Positions 13,760 through 26,300 of a stretch of DNA of 64,000 nucleotides are shown here, in pieces. The stretch spans positions 1 through 64,000 of the forward strand of contig MU400576.1 in assembly GCA_022578965.1 (NCBI GenBank). The letters are read 5' to 3'. Each line of letters begins with the position of its first letter. The first letter of the stretch is position 1. Position numbers and translations under genes: made by a program. Under the pieces are notes generated by a model, which ran no database searches, was not told where the DNA came from, and saw only the letters and a program-made list of their open reading frames with translations. The stretch comes from Xylaria sp. FL1777 (lineage: Eukaryota; Ascomycota; Sordariomycetes; Xylariales; Xylariaceae).

Positions 13760-14359
13760 ATGTCGACCCTCACACCTCCGGTTCCGATCGTGTTAATCGG
13801 CATCCACACTGAGATAGGCAGCGCAGTGGCCGAGGGTCTCCGACCAGAGTGGGAGGGTGCGTACATCCTCCTCCCCTTCCCTTCCCCCTTCCTCTTTCCC
13901 CTTTCCCTCTTCCTCTTTCCCTGTCTCTTTCCACGACCCCATTCACCACCACCACAACTCCTAACTTAAAATCCAGTCGTGCGCTTCATCCAGACCTTCG
14001 AGGCAGCGAAAGCCGACCTGCCACACATCCTGCGCGGCGCGGCGCCGCCGGACGCGCCCACCAACACGGTGGGCTCGGGCGACTACGCGCGGCCGGTGCG
14101 CGCCGTGCTGCTGGGGCGCGGCTTCACGCAGCAGCAGGCCGAGGCGCTGTACGCGCTGTACGGCGACGTGGCGGCGGAGTCCGTGCTGTGGGCCGCGGGC
14201 GCCGAGGCGAATCGTCGGCCGGGCACGGGGCCGCCGCCTGGCATTGAGAAGATCATCGTGCCGATGTTTAGGGGGGTGTTGGAGGATTGGAAGAAAAGGG
14301 TTGAAGGGGAGGGTGTCGGGGAGGGGAAGAAGAAGAAGGGGGAGCTTGTTCTTTATTGA
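13760..14359 (+). CDS. Conserved hypothetical fungal protein, 159 aa
   Basis: Two exons, 13760-13856 and 13977-14359, joined through a CT-rich 120-bp intron (GTGCGT donor, CTAAC branch point, CAG acceptor), give 159 aa. The N-terminal PIVLIGIHTEIG resembles the first beta strand and turn of a nucleotide-binding fold. The middle, with VRFIQTFEAAKADLPHIL, a GRGFT motif and a WAAGAEA segment, is alanine-rich and helical. The tail is Lys/Glu-rich. Exon 2 is strongly GC-rich at third positions between about 14000 and 14240. It looks like a small single-domain protein family common in fungi, but I cannot assign an activity; similarity to NAD(P)-binding proteins is only suggestive. Confidence 0.7.
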
Positions 14360-15110
14360 GGGGTTAGGTGAATAAGTTGGCTACGAGGAAATTATGTAGT
14401 TCGTTTTTAAGGGATACCGAGGTCTAGTGCGTTAGCTTATTCTATGATATTACTGTCCGTCGAATACTTTGATTTATTCAGGGACCACAAAGCACAAAAT
14501 CACGGCTTGAGTACTAAAGACCCTACGAAAGCTGGTTCCGCCAGATAAATCTGTAGTTTGATACCAATGGTTTTGGCAGCCTTTTGTGATTCTATTAAGA
14601 GCTACCAGCTGCCCAGCTACTTCCATCAATCTAACTAATGAGTAGCCATGCCGCGACTCACGGTATGTATGCCAAAGCTTTTGAACACGACTGGGTATGT
14701 AACGAAGAGCCTAGATGAAAGACTTGACACGAAAACGTGGTAAAAATGCGAGTATGAGCTCGAGTATGGTGGGTATGACTACGACAAAATACAAGCGCCT
14801 TCATGCCTGCCTTAATAAGTAACCAAATAGGTAGATAGATAGATATTGAATAATATAGGGTATGAAGCGTATTATATGGATAAAAAAATTGCGGCCGTTA
14901 GGTGTTTTGTTCGTGAAATCGCCCGTTTAAATGTGCGGGATGATAATATCTGTACTTAGCAGGTGATGGTGGGTATCAGAAAGTGCTGTTTCACCGCTGT
15001 TCCGGAGTTCTATAACGCCTACGCCGGCAATGCTGTTGTGCGATGCGAAAGAAGCACACGCATGCCTAGAAGTAGGTATGCCAATGAGACTCAAGTGAAG
15101 TCTCAGATCC
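14360..15110. other. Intergenic, about 0.75 kb, convergent 3' ends
   Basis: AT-rich spacer between two convergent genes, containing a short TAGGTAGATAGATAGATA run near 14829. No open frame worth reporting, repeat array or RNA gene was seen. Confidence 0.4.
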
Positions 15111-18100
15111 TCATTCCCAGTCCCCAAACTCTCCCGCGCCATAGGGATTCCACTCCTGACCCGGGTACGAAGTAGCAGACATCATAGGGATGCCGTCGTC
15201 GTCGTCATTGACAGCGGCGAGCTCGACAGGCAGGTCAACTAGGATCTTCTCCTCGGGTTCAATATTCATATGCACAGTAGCCGTGCGCTGAGGCGGGGAG
15301 ATGGCCTCTTCCTTCGGTGCTTCCTCTTTTGATCCGGCACTGTTCTCGTCCGGTTCCGAATCATCTGGTCCGTCTAGGAAGCTCATGTTATCCTCCGTAA
15401 CAACGGGTGTAGCAGAGACACCGGCGACACCACCGGCAAGGCCCAGACCAATACCTGCGCCGGCTCCATTCGTGAGGATGCGCCCCTTGTCGGAGCCCGC
15501 GTACTTGGTATTCTCATGCGCTTGATCCTCTCCCTGAACCTGGCGGGGCGTGGAACTATCCAGGCGAGGTGTGGCATCGTAAATATCCTCACTCCCATAT
15601 CGCGAGTGACCATTCGTGCGCTCGACATTCGTGCCGAGATTCTGTTCCGAGACCTGATGGATCGGGCCGTGACGGGGTCCAGGTGGCTCCGGGCTAACCG
15701 TCAAAGTGCGGTCTGCGGGCTTGTCTGAGCCGAAAGATGCGTCGCTCTTGGTAACGTGTTTCGAAATGGACATTCGGCTTGTTAGGCGAGCGGCATCTTG
15801 TGACCGGAGAAGACCACTTGCGGCGGTAGTGATTGAACTGGGACTCCTGGCAGCCGCTCTGGTTGCTTCAAGCTGTCCCTGAGATAAAGTTGTGGCAATC
15901 TGCGCCGACTGATCGACGAGCTGGTTCACTGGCGAAGCTTGACGGGTGGAGTTAGCCTGCATAAATTGGGAAGGCTGGCCAGGGCCTGTGGCAGTGGTGT
16001 GCTGGGACTGAGGAGTTGATGTTCCGTTGCTTGCGGGACTCGCCGAGCTCGAAACAGCGCGGACGCCGGTTTGTGGAACTAGGTTGGGGGTTGGAGGATT
16101 GGGTTGTTGGATAGGCGGCGCTGGACTCTGCGTATTCTGGGGTGTGCCTGTCCAGCTATAAGGCTGGACTTTTGCGTTGGGACTTGGCTCTCGCTGGATT
16201 TCTTGCCCGTATGGCTGGCTCTGTTGAGGCGGAGCATTCTGGGACATTTGGGCGAGTATTTGAGCCTGCCCTGATGGTGATAATTCGCCAGGCTGGTGCA
16301 GCGAGGGTGATTGAGGAAATTGTGAAGGTTGTTGACCTTGGCTTAGAGCTGAATGAAGGGCTTGAGAAGGAGGGGAAGGATTCTGTGTTGGGCCTGGAAG
16401 CTGGGAATGCTGAGGGGGGCCTCGATATGAAATATTAGTAGGTACACCCTGCGGCACAAATTGAGATGCACCGGGAGCGGCACTGGGCGGCGAATCTGCT
16501 TGTGAGGGCGGCATCATACGAGGATCCCATTGTCGCTGCGGGAACCCTGCAAGTAAGGTTGGTGGGTATTGTGAGTATTGAATGGGTGGGTGGCCAGGAC
16601 GGCCAGCGTTGTAAGGAGAAAAGGCTAACATGCCGCCGGGGCCATAGCCATGTACAGCCTCATATCCTCGGGGAATGGGTACTTGATCATACTGGGGTTC
16701 ATTCCCCTGTTTCCCAGGCGCCACAGGACGTTGCACATGAGGCGGTAGGGGGCCGGCCCCTGCAAACATTGGTGGTGGCATTTGGCCGCGTCCGGCTTGC
16801 ATCATCATGGTCGGGGGAATTTGTCCTCGCCCAGCTTGTGCCGGTATTGGCACCCCTTGAGGCGGTATCTGGCCGGGCTGTCCCCTGCCGCCATGCACTT
16901 GTTGCGCTGGGATTTGCGTTGAGACCAGATCACGGCCCTGTCCAGGCTGCATTGGCATTTGAGCTTGTCTTGCCAGAGCACTTACAGGTGCCGGTACACC
17001 GCCGAGATTCGGTATTCCTCCTGGAGCTACAGGGCCAGGCGCACCAGGTCGTATACCTTGTTGTGGTATCTGTGGGCTTGCCGAAGGACGCTGTTGGGGT
17101 TCAGCCCCCTCGTTCTGCTTGGAGCTTCTCTTGAAAGCGCCCAAAAACTTGGAGGCTGCACTTTTTTCCTTGTTGGCTTGTGGCTGCGTCGCAGGTTTAC
17201 CACCATCATAGGCCCCGAAGAATTTGGATAGCTTGCTCTGGTCCATCGAGGGCACGGGACTACTGGGGGTACGAGGTGGCTGAACTCGCACCGCAGCTGA
17301 GGGAGAAGCCAAGGGTGGAACTGAGGGTCGGATGCCGTTCGGGCCCCATGCTAGACCATTTGGGGGATCCGGCCCGGGTATGCTCGTTGAGCCGGGTGGG
17401 CCGTGTTCGTTTGAAAGAATACCGAGGTCTTGCCTAGAGTCTCGTGGATCGGGGGAACCACGAGAAAATTGGTCTCCCTGCAGCTTAGAGGACGACGAAT
17501 GATTCGATTGCGAGGGGTCCGGTGAAGGTTCCGGTGACGGGAGTGTGGTCTGACGCATGTCATTTAACCCACCTGATGACCCCAGTTGAGGGCTCTGCTG
17601 GACATACGGGGGTTGACTCGGTACTCGTTGCTGGCCTGGCCCTGGTGATGGTGACCCTGCTTGCCTCATCATAACGGGTGGGATAGCCGATGCCATGAAA
17701 GACCCGTCTCCTCTGGGGTTGCCCGACCCAACGGGCTTTCTATTTGGTGAGTAACGGGGTATTGCTGATGGGTTTCCCAGAGCAGGCTTCTCAAGTGGAG
17801 AATCGTCGGAAAGCTCAGGCGAGCTCTGCGATGCTCCCATGCCGCCATCGCCCTGTAATCCTATTTGGCTTGGTCTCTGTCCCAGCGGCGGTATAGAACT
17901 AGCTTGTTGCTTGGGAGTGCCTTGAGATCCTTGTGGGGAGCCCATGCCAGGCCGTTGATTAGGTGGCTGGTGGGTTCCAGTCTGACTCGAGACCGTGATC
18001 TCGGAAGGACGACGCATGGTGATGGCTTGCGCGGTTTGGACAGATGGAGACGGTAGAGTTGGATCATGGAAAAATGGCGGGGATGGGGACTGACCGGGAG

Positions 18101-21100
18101 GACCACGTTGGATGGGCGGTTGGCCAGCAAGCATCGGGTGTGGACCAAGTTGTTGCCCAGGTAGTTGCATTTGCCCTGGTCGGAATGGAAGATATCCAGC
18201 TTGCACTGGAGGATGCGTAGGCCGTTGAGTAGACGGCGGCATCTGTTGAGGAGATTGCGCCTTGGTGTCCTTCGTTTTGTTTCCTTGCTTGCTGAACAAG
18301 CCGCCTAGGAATCCACCACCAGAGCTCTTCTTTCCACTCTCATCGGCCTTGACTTGCTGATTCTGACTTGACTGGGGACCCGAGGTACTGGCTCGGCCAA
18401 CACCCACAAGGGGAGGGGGGCTCGTCGCCCCAGGTGGTTGCATCTGTGAAGGGTGAGATTGCATTGAGGCTTGAGGCCCGGGCACGTGTGCTTGCACTTG
18501 GGAGCCAAACGACGCAGGTTGTGGCACAAGTCCGCCTTGAGCCCCCTGCGGCACAGTGAAGTTGCGAGGTGGGCTTTGCATTGATTCCCTAGACTCGTAA
18601 ATAGTCTCTACTTTCACCAGTTGATCATCCTTCACGCCCTCTTTCGCATTTCCTACTCCCATAATCATACCTTTAAGCTCGGAGAGCCGTTTCTTACCCG
18701 GCCCATGATCTCCCTGATTCTGAAACGATACCTGGTCGGACTGATCAAAAGGTTGAGTCTTCGTTGGACCAAGGTTCGACTTAGGTTTGGGTTGAGAATG
18801 GCCCATGCCTGTCACGGATGCAAAGAAATTTTTCTTCTTCTCTGCCGCCCCATCAGGAGGTACCTGTTGAACGGCGGTGGTGCTACTTGAATTACGCCGG
18901 TGGCCTAAGCTGAATAGTGACGCCGATCCTCGTCTGTGTTTATCATTGTCTTCAGCCGCGGCACTCGAAACTGAGATTTGATCAACGCGCACTGAAACAT
19001 AAAGTTAGGCATCACCTACGATGGGGGGTACGGAGCACTGGGAGCAAATCGGAGATATACGCACCATCCATTTCTTTAGCCAACGATCTATCATCAAAGC
19101 TGTCTCTATGCCCGGGGTTTCCGTTGTGGCGACGCGTGAGGGCATGCTGTGAGAGTGGCAGCTGGCCCTGGTTCCGAGGCGGTTCAGCACCAGGGTGAGG
19201 AAAAAGCGATGGAAAGCGTGTCGCGGCGGTTGGTGGTGTGGTGTTGCTCACGTTTCGTGGGCGTGTCTGCACGGGCTGGGATGAGCCACCCCCGAAATGC
19301 GGTGGCGCTCCCTCGCCCTCCGTCTCTTTGTCATAGGCAGTATACACGCGCCCACTATTTGCCGGGCGATTGCGGTTAGAAGGGTTCAGGGGTTCTGCAA
19401 GATGCGACTCTTGCTCGGTCCATCGACGGCCGCCAGGCAGCGAGAGGATGGCTTGAACTTGACCGTTGATCATCATGTGACCAGGCGCAACCTGTTGACC
19501 AGCCGGGCCACCCCGGCCCATGACCATCTGGTGCGGATGCATCTGCATGAGGGCGTGCTGAGGTATCCCGGGTTGGCCGCCAGGGCCGACAGCAACGAGC
19601 CCCTCAGGATGCTGTGGCATCGCAGGCTGGCTCTGACCGGGAAGGTTTAGATCCGGATTTTGCGGTGGCTGCGGCTGCACCGAAGTGTGCGGGGAAGCGC
19701 GAGATGCGCTCTGGGCTGAAGACAACTGGCCATTACTGGTTTGCTGGGCTGGGCTTGCGGGCCCAGGAGGCATTGGGATTGGAGGGTGGTCTTTCTCAAT
19801 TGGCGACGGCGCCGTGTCGCTGTCGTAATCTACGAGGCCCTTTTTCCGCAGCACGTCAAACGTCGAAGTACGACGGATGGGCGGTAATGGGGTGAAAGAC
19901 GACGATGACGACGATATAGCTGCGAACTGGCCGCTCTGCTGCTGATGCCCCGGGACGCTTAACTCGTCAGCCGTCATGGCGACGGTCATACTTTGATGCG
20001 CCTCGGCAAATGAATTAGGATGCTTAGAAATCGTTGATTCCCGCGCTGTAAATCTAAACCAGTCGTCAGATCTCTCATCTGTCAGATGAGCCACATCCTG
20101 CGCGACCGCGCTCGTCACGGCAGCGGAGGTAAAGCGAGATGTGGCCGGATGTTCAGCTCTCTCGGTTACGCCTAGACTGAGCTCAAAATCCTTATCATCA
20201 AGCAGTGAGGCCCTGGTTGATGAGTATGAGTTAGGCCGACGCTTGAGAGCAGTGAGAGATGAGGTAAAGGTGGGTGATTGAGCAGCAGGGGAGTGAGCAG
20301 TTGGCTCGCTGCCGTGATCAAAACTACGAAAGGCAGGTGTCGAGGAACGTGTCTCGGAAATGGGCGAGACTATGTCATCCGTCTGGGGAGGTAAGCGAGG
20401 GACAGGACCTATGGCATGAGATGTGGCTGGGGTGGGAGAAGCAGCGAAGGAAAGAAAGTAATTATCCCCGTCTCGCGTGTGGAAAGGGTCAAAAGGCGAG
20501 GTGGGAATGGAGGAGAGCGACGACAGCGACGAGAACGACGATAGTGACGCTGCTAATGGTGGTAGGCGAGGGGGTTCCGATGTGTGGCGATAGTGATAGG
20601 GCTGATGAGCCTGGGTAGAGTGGACGTGCGAGTGAGGGTGAGGATGTGATGATGACACAGCCAGCTGGCTCTGCTGGTGGCCTTGCTGGCCCTGGTGGTG
20701 GCCCTGGTGGTCCTGGTGGTCCTGGTGGTCCTGGTGGCTCTGTTGGCCCTGTTGGCCTTGATTTTGCTGCCAGTGAGATTGGGAAGATTGCGATGGGCCA
20801 AGCTGGAGCAGACGGGGTGCTTCTACTAGATCGGATTGGGGATGGATGAGAGCCTGGGACAGGGTTCTGGAGCTGGGCTGGGCGCCAGTCCCCGAGCGCT
20901 GCTGCTGTTGGTTCCAGTTTTTATTGCTATATTTGTGCCCGTGGTAAATGCCGTAATCTGTTGTTGTTCTGGTGTCTCCTGTTCCTGTCCCTGTTCTTGT
21001 TTCCGTTCCCGTCGTTCTTGGTACATCTTGGTCTAGTACATGTAGTCCTGGTGCTGGTCCTGGTAGCGGAACCTCCTGGTTGACATACGCGAATCCACGA

Positions 21101-21135
21101 GGAATCGAGCCGACAACAGCGTGCTCGTCGTCCAT
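15111..21135 (-). CDS. Giant Pro/Gln/Ser-rich disordered protein, 1983 aa, 2 exons
   Basis: Two very long open frames form one gene: exon 1 21135-19065 and exon 2 18991-15111, joined by a 73-bp intron (GTGCGT donor, CAG acceptor) that restores the frame as ...AKEM-D-V-RVDQIS.... The product is low in complexity: a His/Gln/Asp repeat near residues 125-150 (DHQDHQDHQ), Pro/Gln-rich tracts throughout, Ser/Thr patches and an acidic aromatic C terminus (PYGAGEFGDWE). No transmembrane segment or catalytic motif is seen. Some short blocks look constrained, for example RRTSTFDVLRKKGLVDYDSD in exon 1 and a KSKLSKFFGAY-like patch (SKLSKFFGAYDGG) in exon 2. The function is unknown; a scaffold or regulatory protein is plausible. 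Annotation pipelines may split it in two. Confidence 0.75.
20690..20775 (-). repeat. Imperfect 9-bp minisatellite coding His/Gln/Asp
   Basis: Tandem copies of a nine-base unit (GGTGGTCCT on the plus strand) encode repeated DHQ/GHQ triplets in the giant protein. Copies drift to GGTGGCCCT and TGTTGGCCC at both ends. Read on the plus strand it gives a collagen-like Gly-Gly-Pro string, which is only a shadow. It should vary in length between strains. Confidence 0.75.
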
Positions 21136-23383
21136 GAGGGTGAAGTTGGTGATGGTGAGCGCCTGCTGTTGTGCGGCCGTCTTCTCTCCGGCTGATTACA
21201 ATAATACACTACAGAGCAGCTGCAGCGGTTCGCTGTCTCTGCCCATTCGCGTCGCGGATGGACCCGGGAACCCGGCTGACACTGACGGATGTGATGTGAT
21301 CTGTGATCTGAAAGACAACGGCCACGGCACCATCCGTGCCCCGTTGTCTGAGGTATAGTATACTTGTTCGTGCCGCTTAAGCTAGAATTAAGTGACCTGG
21401 TATGCCCGTGCGCGGCTTGTAGTATAGATACAGCACACAGCGCGCAGCACGTTGCTTTGCTTCGTGTCTGTCCGTCTTCACCTGTATTTACCTGCTTCTT
21501 GGCGTTGCAATCTCTGGCGTGGGACGAGCGACGGTTCCCTGCGTACGATGGCCTGGGCTTAGAGCAAGCGGCGCCAACGAGACCCGCGAGAGACGAGGAC
21601 GAGTATCAGCGTACCCTAGCACTACTAGGTGCCTAACCGGGTCGTCGCCAGTGTGCGGAAAGATGCGTCGATAATACGTCTCCCTGGACGATTCCTAGCT
21701 TTGTCGCCTACGGTCGAAGGGTCTGGTCCTTGGCTCCTGGGACAGTATGGAAATGGTGATCTGAAGCATCGCCCATCTAGCTCCGAGGAGCAATGTTGAT
21801 ATTCCGTAGAGAGGGCCGAGCCGTTATTAATACCGCGCCTATCTTTCCATAGGGCTTTCAGCGCCTATCAGTTAGTCATGCAGTAGAGTAGCAGCGAGCC
21901 AACCTTACTACGACCCTCGAGGCAGTCCAGTAAGGCAAAACAGGGGCCAGCGCCAGAAATGGCATGCTGCAGTGCACAGCAGTATGGCGGCGGCGGTGTG
22001 TCGCTCTTGGACGGAGTCATGCTGTAGAACGCTGCATTACAGCTCGCTCTAGGGGATCTCGGTATACTACAAGGACAATATCTACACGATCTACAGCAAG
22101 AGAAAGGATCGAGGCATACCTACTTAGCTGAGCCGCGCTGATACAACTGCTATGCCGTTCGACGCAGCACAGTAGCAACCTTGTCTTGTCACCTTGTCAG
22201 CTTGTTGGGGCATACCGGTACCTCACCTTGCTGCCTGTCCAAGAAAATAATAAAGATCCGGCAGCTCGTCCCGGCCGTCAAGGGAAGCTGAGCCACATGG
22301 GAAAGAGGGCTACCTATACGTAGTTGATTATGTAGCCTTGCTCTTTGCGCCTGAGGCGGCGCTGTGAACCATCCATTGCTGCTGAGGCGCCCACCAGACG
22401 TCTTGAGCGCTGCTGACTCAACCTGAACAGCCTATTTCGTCCATTTCGTCACTACTGCGTACATTGGTATTGGCATACTGGTACCCGATTTGAACGCTTA
22501 TCTAAAGCGCAGACGCCATCTTAATCCCGCTTGGGTGTTGCTGTAATGAAAACCTGGACACAAACATGCTCAAGGAGCAGGACTAACGACGTTAGTCACG
22601 TACTGTAAGGGCACCGTAGCTCGACGGACCTGTTTCTTGATGGCACCGAGTGGCCGGAGATGAAAATGTTGAGTGGGGTCCAGATCGAACATGGAATGGC
22701 AATGAACGTGCGCTGTATCCCGCTCCCCAACTGCACCATAATCCTCCTGTAATTTGACCCAAATCCCTCCGAGGAGTCGTCGTCGTCGTCCAACGTCGGC
22801 CCTCCAACCTCCGTACGTGCACATGTATACAGGCAGGGTACAATCTAACTAAAGTTACCTAAGTACGTGCTTATATCTGGCTAGTGTAGGTGTATATGTA
22901 GGTATATATGTAGGTTAGGTAGTAGGTAGGTAACTCTGTATACATTACCACAGCTGATACATTTATTGATACTACGTGTGGACATTTCACACCCATGTCA
23001 CCTAAATGAAACAATCTCCCCATTTAGCCAATGGGAAATTCGCTTCACCATGGCCATGCATACTACTTAGGTGTTAAACCGTCGAATCGGCTCAGCGAGA
23101 CCGAAAAAGGAGCATGTTACCTACTAACGTGGGTAGCTCGACATCAACCCCTGTGCTGTTTATGAATCGAGACACTCATGAACGAGATGCAGCGTCATCG
23201 TGGCTACTAAAGCAAAGGAAAGCAGAAGTAGGTACTCGTACCGATACTTCATTCCGTCATGATGCGTACTGCTGCTTACAATATCTCCACCTCACTGCCA
23301 CCCATCGTTGCCATTAATACACCCGCATCGCCCCAAGCCCGGTCTCAGTAGCCGACACGGCAGGCGGACAACGAGAAGCAGAC
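21136..23383. other. Intergenic, about 2.2 kb, upstream of the giant gene
   Basis: This holds the promoter and probable long 5' leader of the giant gene and the 3' end of the next one. A cluster of GTAGGTATATATGTAGGTTAGGTAGTAGGTAGG-type units lies at about 22880-22935. The open frames at 21364-21636 and 22570-22843 lack features of real genes. Confidence 0.4.
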
Positions 23384-26300
23384 CTAGAAGAAAGCCTTAT
23401 CACCGGCAGCTCGCTCGCGGAGTTTGTTCTTGCCCTTGTTGAATAACTTCATGCCTGACTTCATCCCCTTATTGCCGAACGCACCCGCAGCGTGAAGAAG
23501 CTCCTTGCTCTTTGTTCCCATCTGGTTGCCCGACGCGCCAAAGCCGCTAGCCTGGCCTGCCATCAGCTGTTGTACACCACCTATCGACATCCGCCTGGGA
23601 TGCGATGCCGCGGGACCGCTTTTGTTGGGAAGTTGAGCGGCCCCAGATGCTCCAACAGATGCTGGCTGCGCGCCAGGCTTGAACAGTAATGATTTCGGGG
23701 GGCCTGTTGCGACTACATTGGTATGCTCAGGCTGGCTTTGTAGATAAACTAGCCAGTTCGAGAGGCCCGATTCTGTGACATAAAACTGCTCCCGTGTTTC
23801 CTCGAACTTCTGTACACGCTCTGCATAACTCCCTAGATTTAGAATCTCGCGAAATGGCATTGGAGCCGCCATTGGTTGAGGGGCTGAGACGTCTGGCGCT
23901 ACGGCCGCGGGTGGGGGGGCCTGGTCCTCTGGTTCTGGTGCTTTTGTCAAAGCGGGATGCTGCTCAGATGTGCTAGGAGTTGATGACTGAGCGTCTCCGA
24001 TAAGCACCTTTTCTTTTTCATCCGCCAGAGATAGACGTACGGCGCTTGGCACATCAGAAATGGGGTTGGGTCTCCTTGCCGCTGCAAAAGAGACCGGTGA
24101 GGGCGCTTCAATTGCACCCAAAGACGTCTCCCGTGTGAGACTGCTGACCTGTGAAACCTGGTGTGAGATCGTGCCGGTCGCTCCATTCTCTGTGTGTAAA
24201 GAGTCGGTAATCGGGGATACAACGTCTGTGTTGGCATTCGATTCAACATTCTCACTTCCCCGCCCATGGGCTAACGACTCTTGCGAAAGCATCGACACGG
24301 CTGGTTTTGATTCATCAGGATTTAGTGCCGCTTCTTCCCCGTCGCGCTGCCACGAAAATCGCCTTGGTATAGTTGTGTTATGCGGCACAGGACCTTTCAC
24401 AGGGCTTAAAGGTGCCGGCTGTGATACTGGCATAATTTGGGATTTAAGAGCTAACCCATTCTCCGCCTCGGTAGTCTGTCCCGGTACCATGTGACTAGAC
24501 GTCTTCGCCACTTGGCTTAATTCTTGCAGCGATTTATCCTCGGCGAGTGAGAGATAGTCGTCATAAACTCCGGATAAGTATGTGCTTTCCCGAGTTAAAT
24601 CACCTAGCTTTGATTCTGTGTCGGCATCGCCTTGGGTTGGCAAACTACTCGAACTCGGCGAAATTGGTGCAGGGCTCAAGGACTTGATAATTTCATCCCG
24701 CAATTTGTCACTTTCCTTTTCGGGCGATGCTGCAGTCTCAATCGTGCTAATTGTAGATTGACGTTGTTGAGTTGACGACAAAATGAATTCCGGTTGGACA
24801 ACCTGGGCTCGATTGGGGTTGAGAGGGGCAGTCGGTGAGATCTCGGAACCCATAGAGGGAGCAGTCGCGGGCTGGGCTGTCGATGAAGTTTGGATTTTCG
24901 GACTCTTGCTCCCAATGCTAGATGCTATCGTTGAAGTTGGTCTTGATGATGGCTGGACAAGTTCAGTTTCCATCTCTAGAGGCTTGGGAGACTGAGAGAT
25001 TGGGTCATGCAGCGCCGTAGCTGGAGCTTCTGAAGCCACGGCATCGTCGTGTTGATCGGTGCCTCTACTAAATTCCTTAGCACTGGAATCGTTTGCTAAG
25101 TTAGTGTTTGACGTGTTTTCTAGAGTATCGATTGGTGATGGTAAATGTGGGATATCCATCGGTAGCATATTAGCGGAATTTGCATCACTCCCTGCCGTAG
25201 GAGATATGTTGATATTTTGGACGTTGGCCAAAAGTGTTGGGCCATGTGCTTCTTCCTTTTCCGAAGGTGTAGGCTGTTCTGACGATACTGGAACTGTTGT
25301 ACTTTCTGAGATCCATCCGCCTGGAAGCTGGGGGCGGGTGCTACTAGACGGCGGCTGAATTGTTTCAGTAGTCCCTTCATTGGCGACTTCTAGTTTCCTG
25401 TCCACTGTAGTGACTAAGTTGAACCCAGGGCTCGCTTCTTTAAGGGGTTGGAGGGGTTGTTTCTGTGTGCTATCAATCGGCGCTGCCGTCTCTTTGAGTT
25501 CATTTGATAGCAACCGTGACTCCTGGGGGGAAGCTGAAAGGTTTGGACTGGTCCAGGAGCTGTTGTTGCCAGAACTTGAGAAGAAGTCGTCACCAAATCC
25601 AGACACGCGCGTGAGGGTAGGTAGCTGGGGGCTGGTAGAGAAGCGGCGACTTTTCATAAGATCCGCCTTTACTTCGTCATTAGGTCCACTCTGCCAAATA
25701 GAAAGTTCAGGGCTCGACAAGGCCGGTTCATGAAATGTAGGTGGCTGATCGGCTGGGGACTTCGCGAGGAAACCGTCCATTCCGTATTCGCTTTTTCGCT
25801 CGGCAACCGGCGCTAAACTCGACTTCCGAGCACGAGTGGATTCTGGCCCATCCTGACCTTCAAGACTAACCCGCCGACGCTGTTCCCCGGAGGAGTGGAT
25901 TGGAGCTGGTGATGTACCGTCAGTCCGACCATGTATACTATCCAGGCTCGGACGCCCAGACTCCATAGACAAGCGCTCCTTCTCCTTTTCGTCATCCACC
26001 CTCTTATAAATATCGGCCGGTCTAACGAAAGGCAGCGTCTTAGCCGCAGGAGCAGGACCACGGCTAGGAGACGCTGATCGTTGGTCCACCCATGGTCGAT
26101 TGCTAGAGCTCGAGCCAGGTCGAGAGTCAGTTTTCGGTACCGACTTGTTATCAATATCAGGTCGGTCGTGTTGGCCCATACTACTTTTGCGGGGTGGGAA
26201 TCGGGAAGGTGTTGATGTTGGCCCTGCGCTATAGGAGCCAGAAGGTAGATTCGCGTGGGAAGAGGTAGTGGCGGGATGGGCCGACTCGGTCGCATACGGT

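Noticed and set aside
13849..14247. Pro/Arg/Ala-rich frame overlapping the small gene
   Set aside because: Starts in the CT-rich intron and is the wrong frame of the GC-rich second exon.
16466..17134. 222-aa plus-strand frame
   Set aside because: Antisense shadow of the giant Pro/Gln-rich gene.
20646..20849. Collagen-like Gly-Gly-Pro frame on the plus strand
   Set aside because: Shadow of the minus-strand DHQ repeat in the giant gene.
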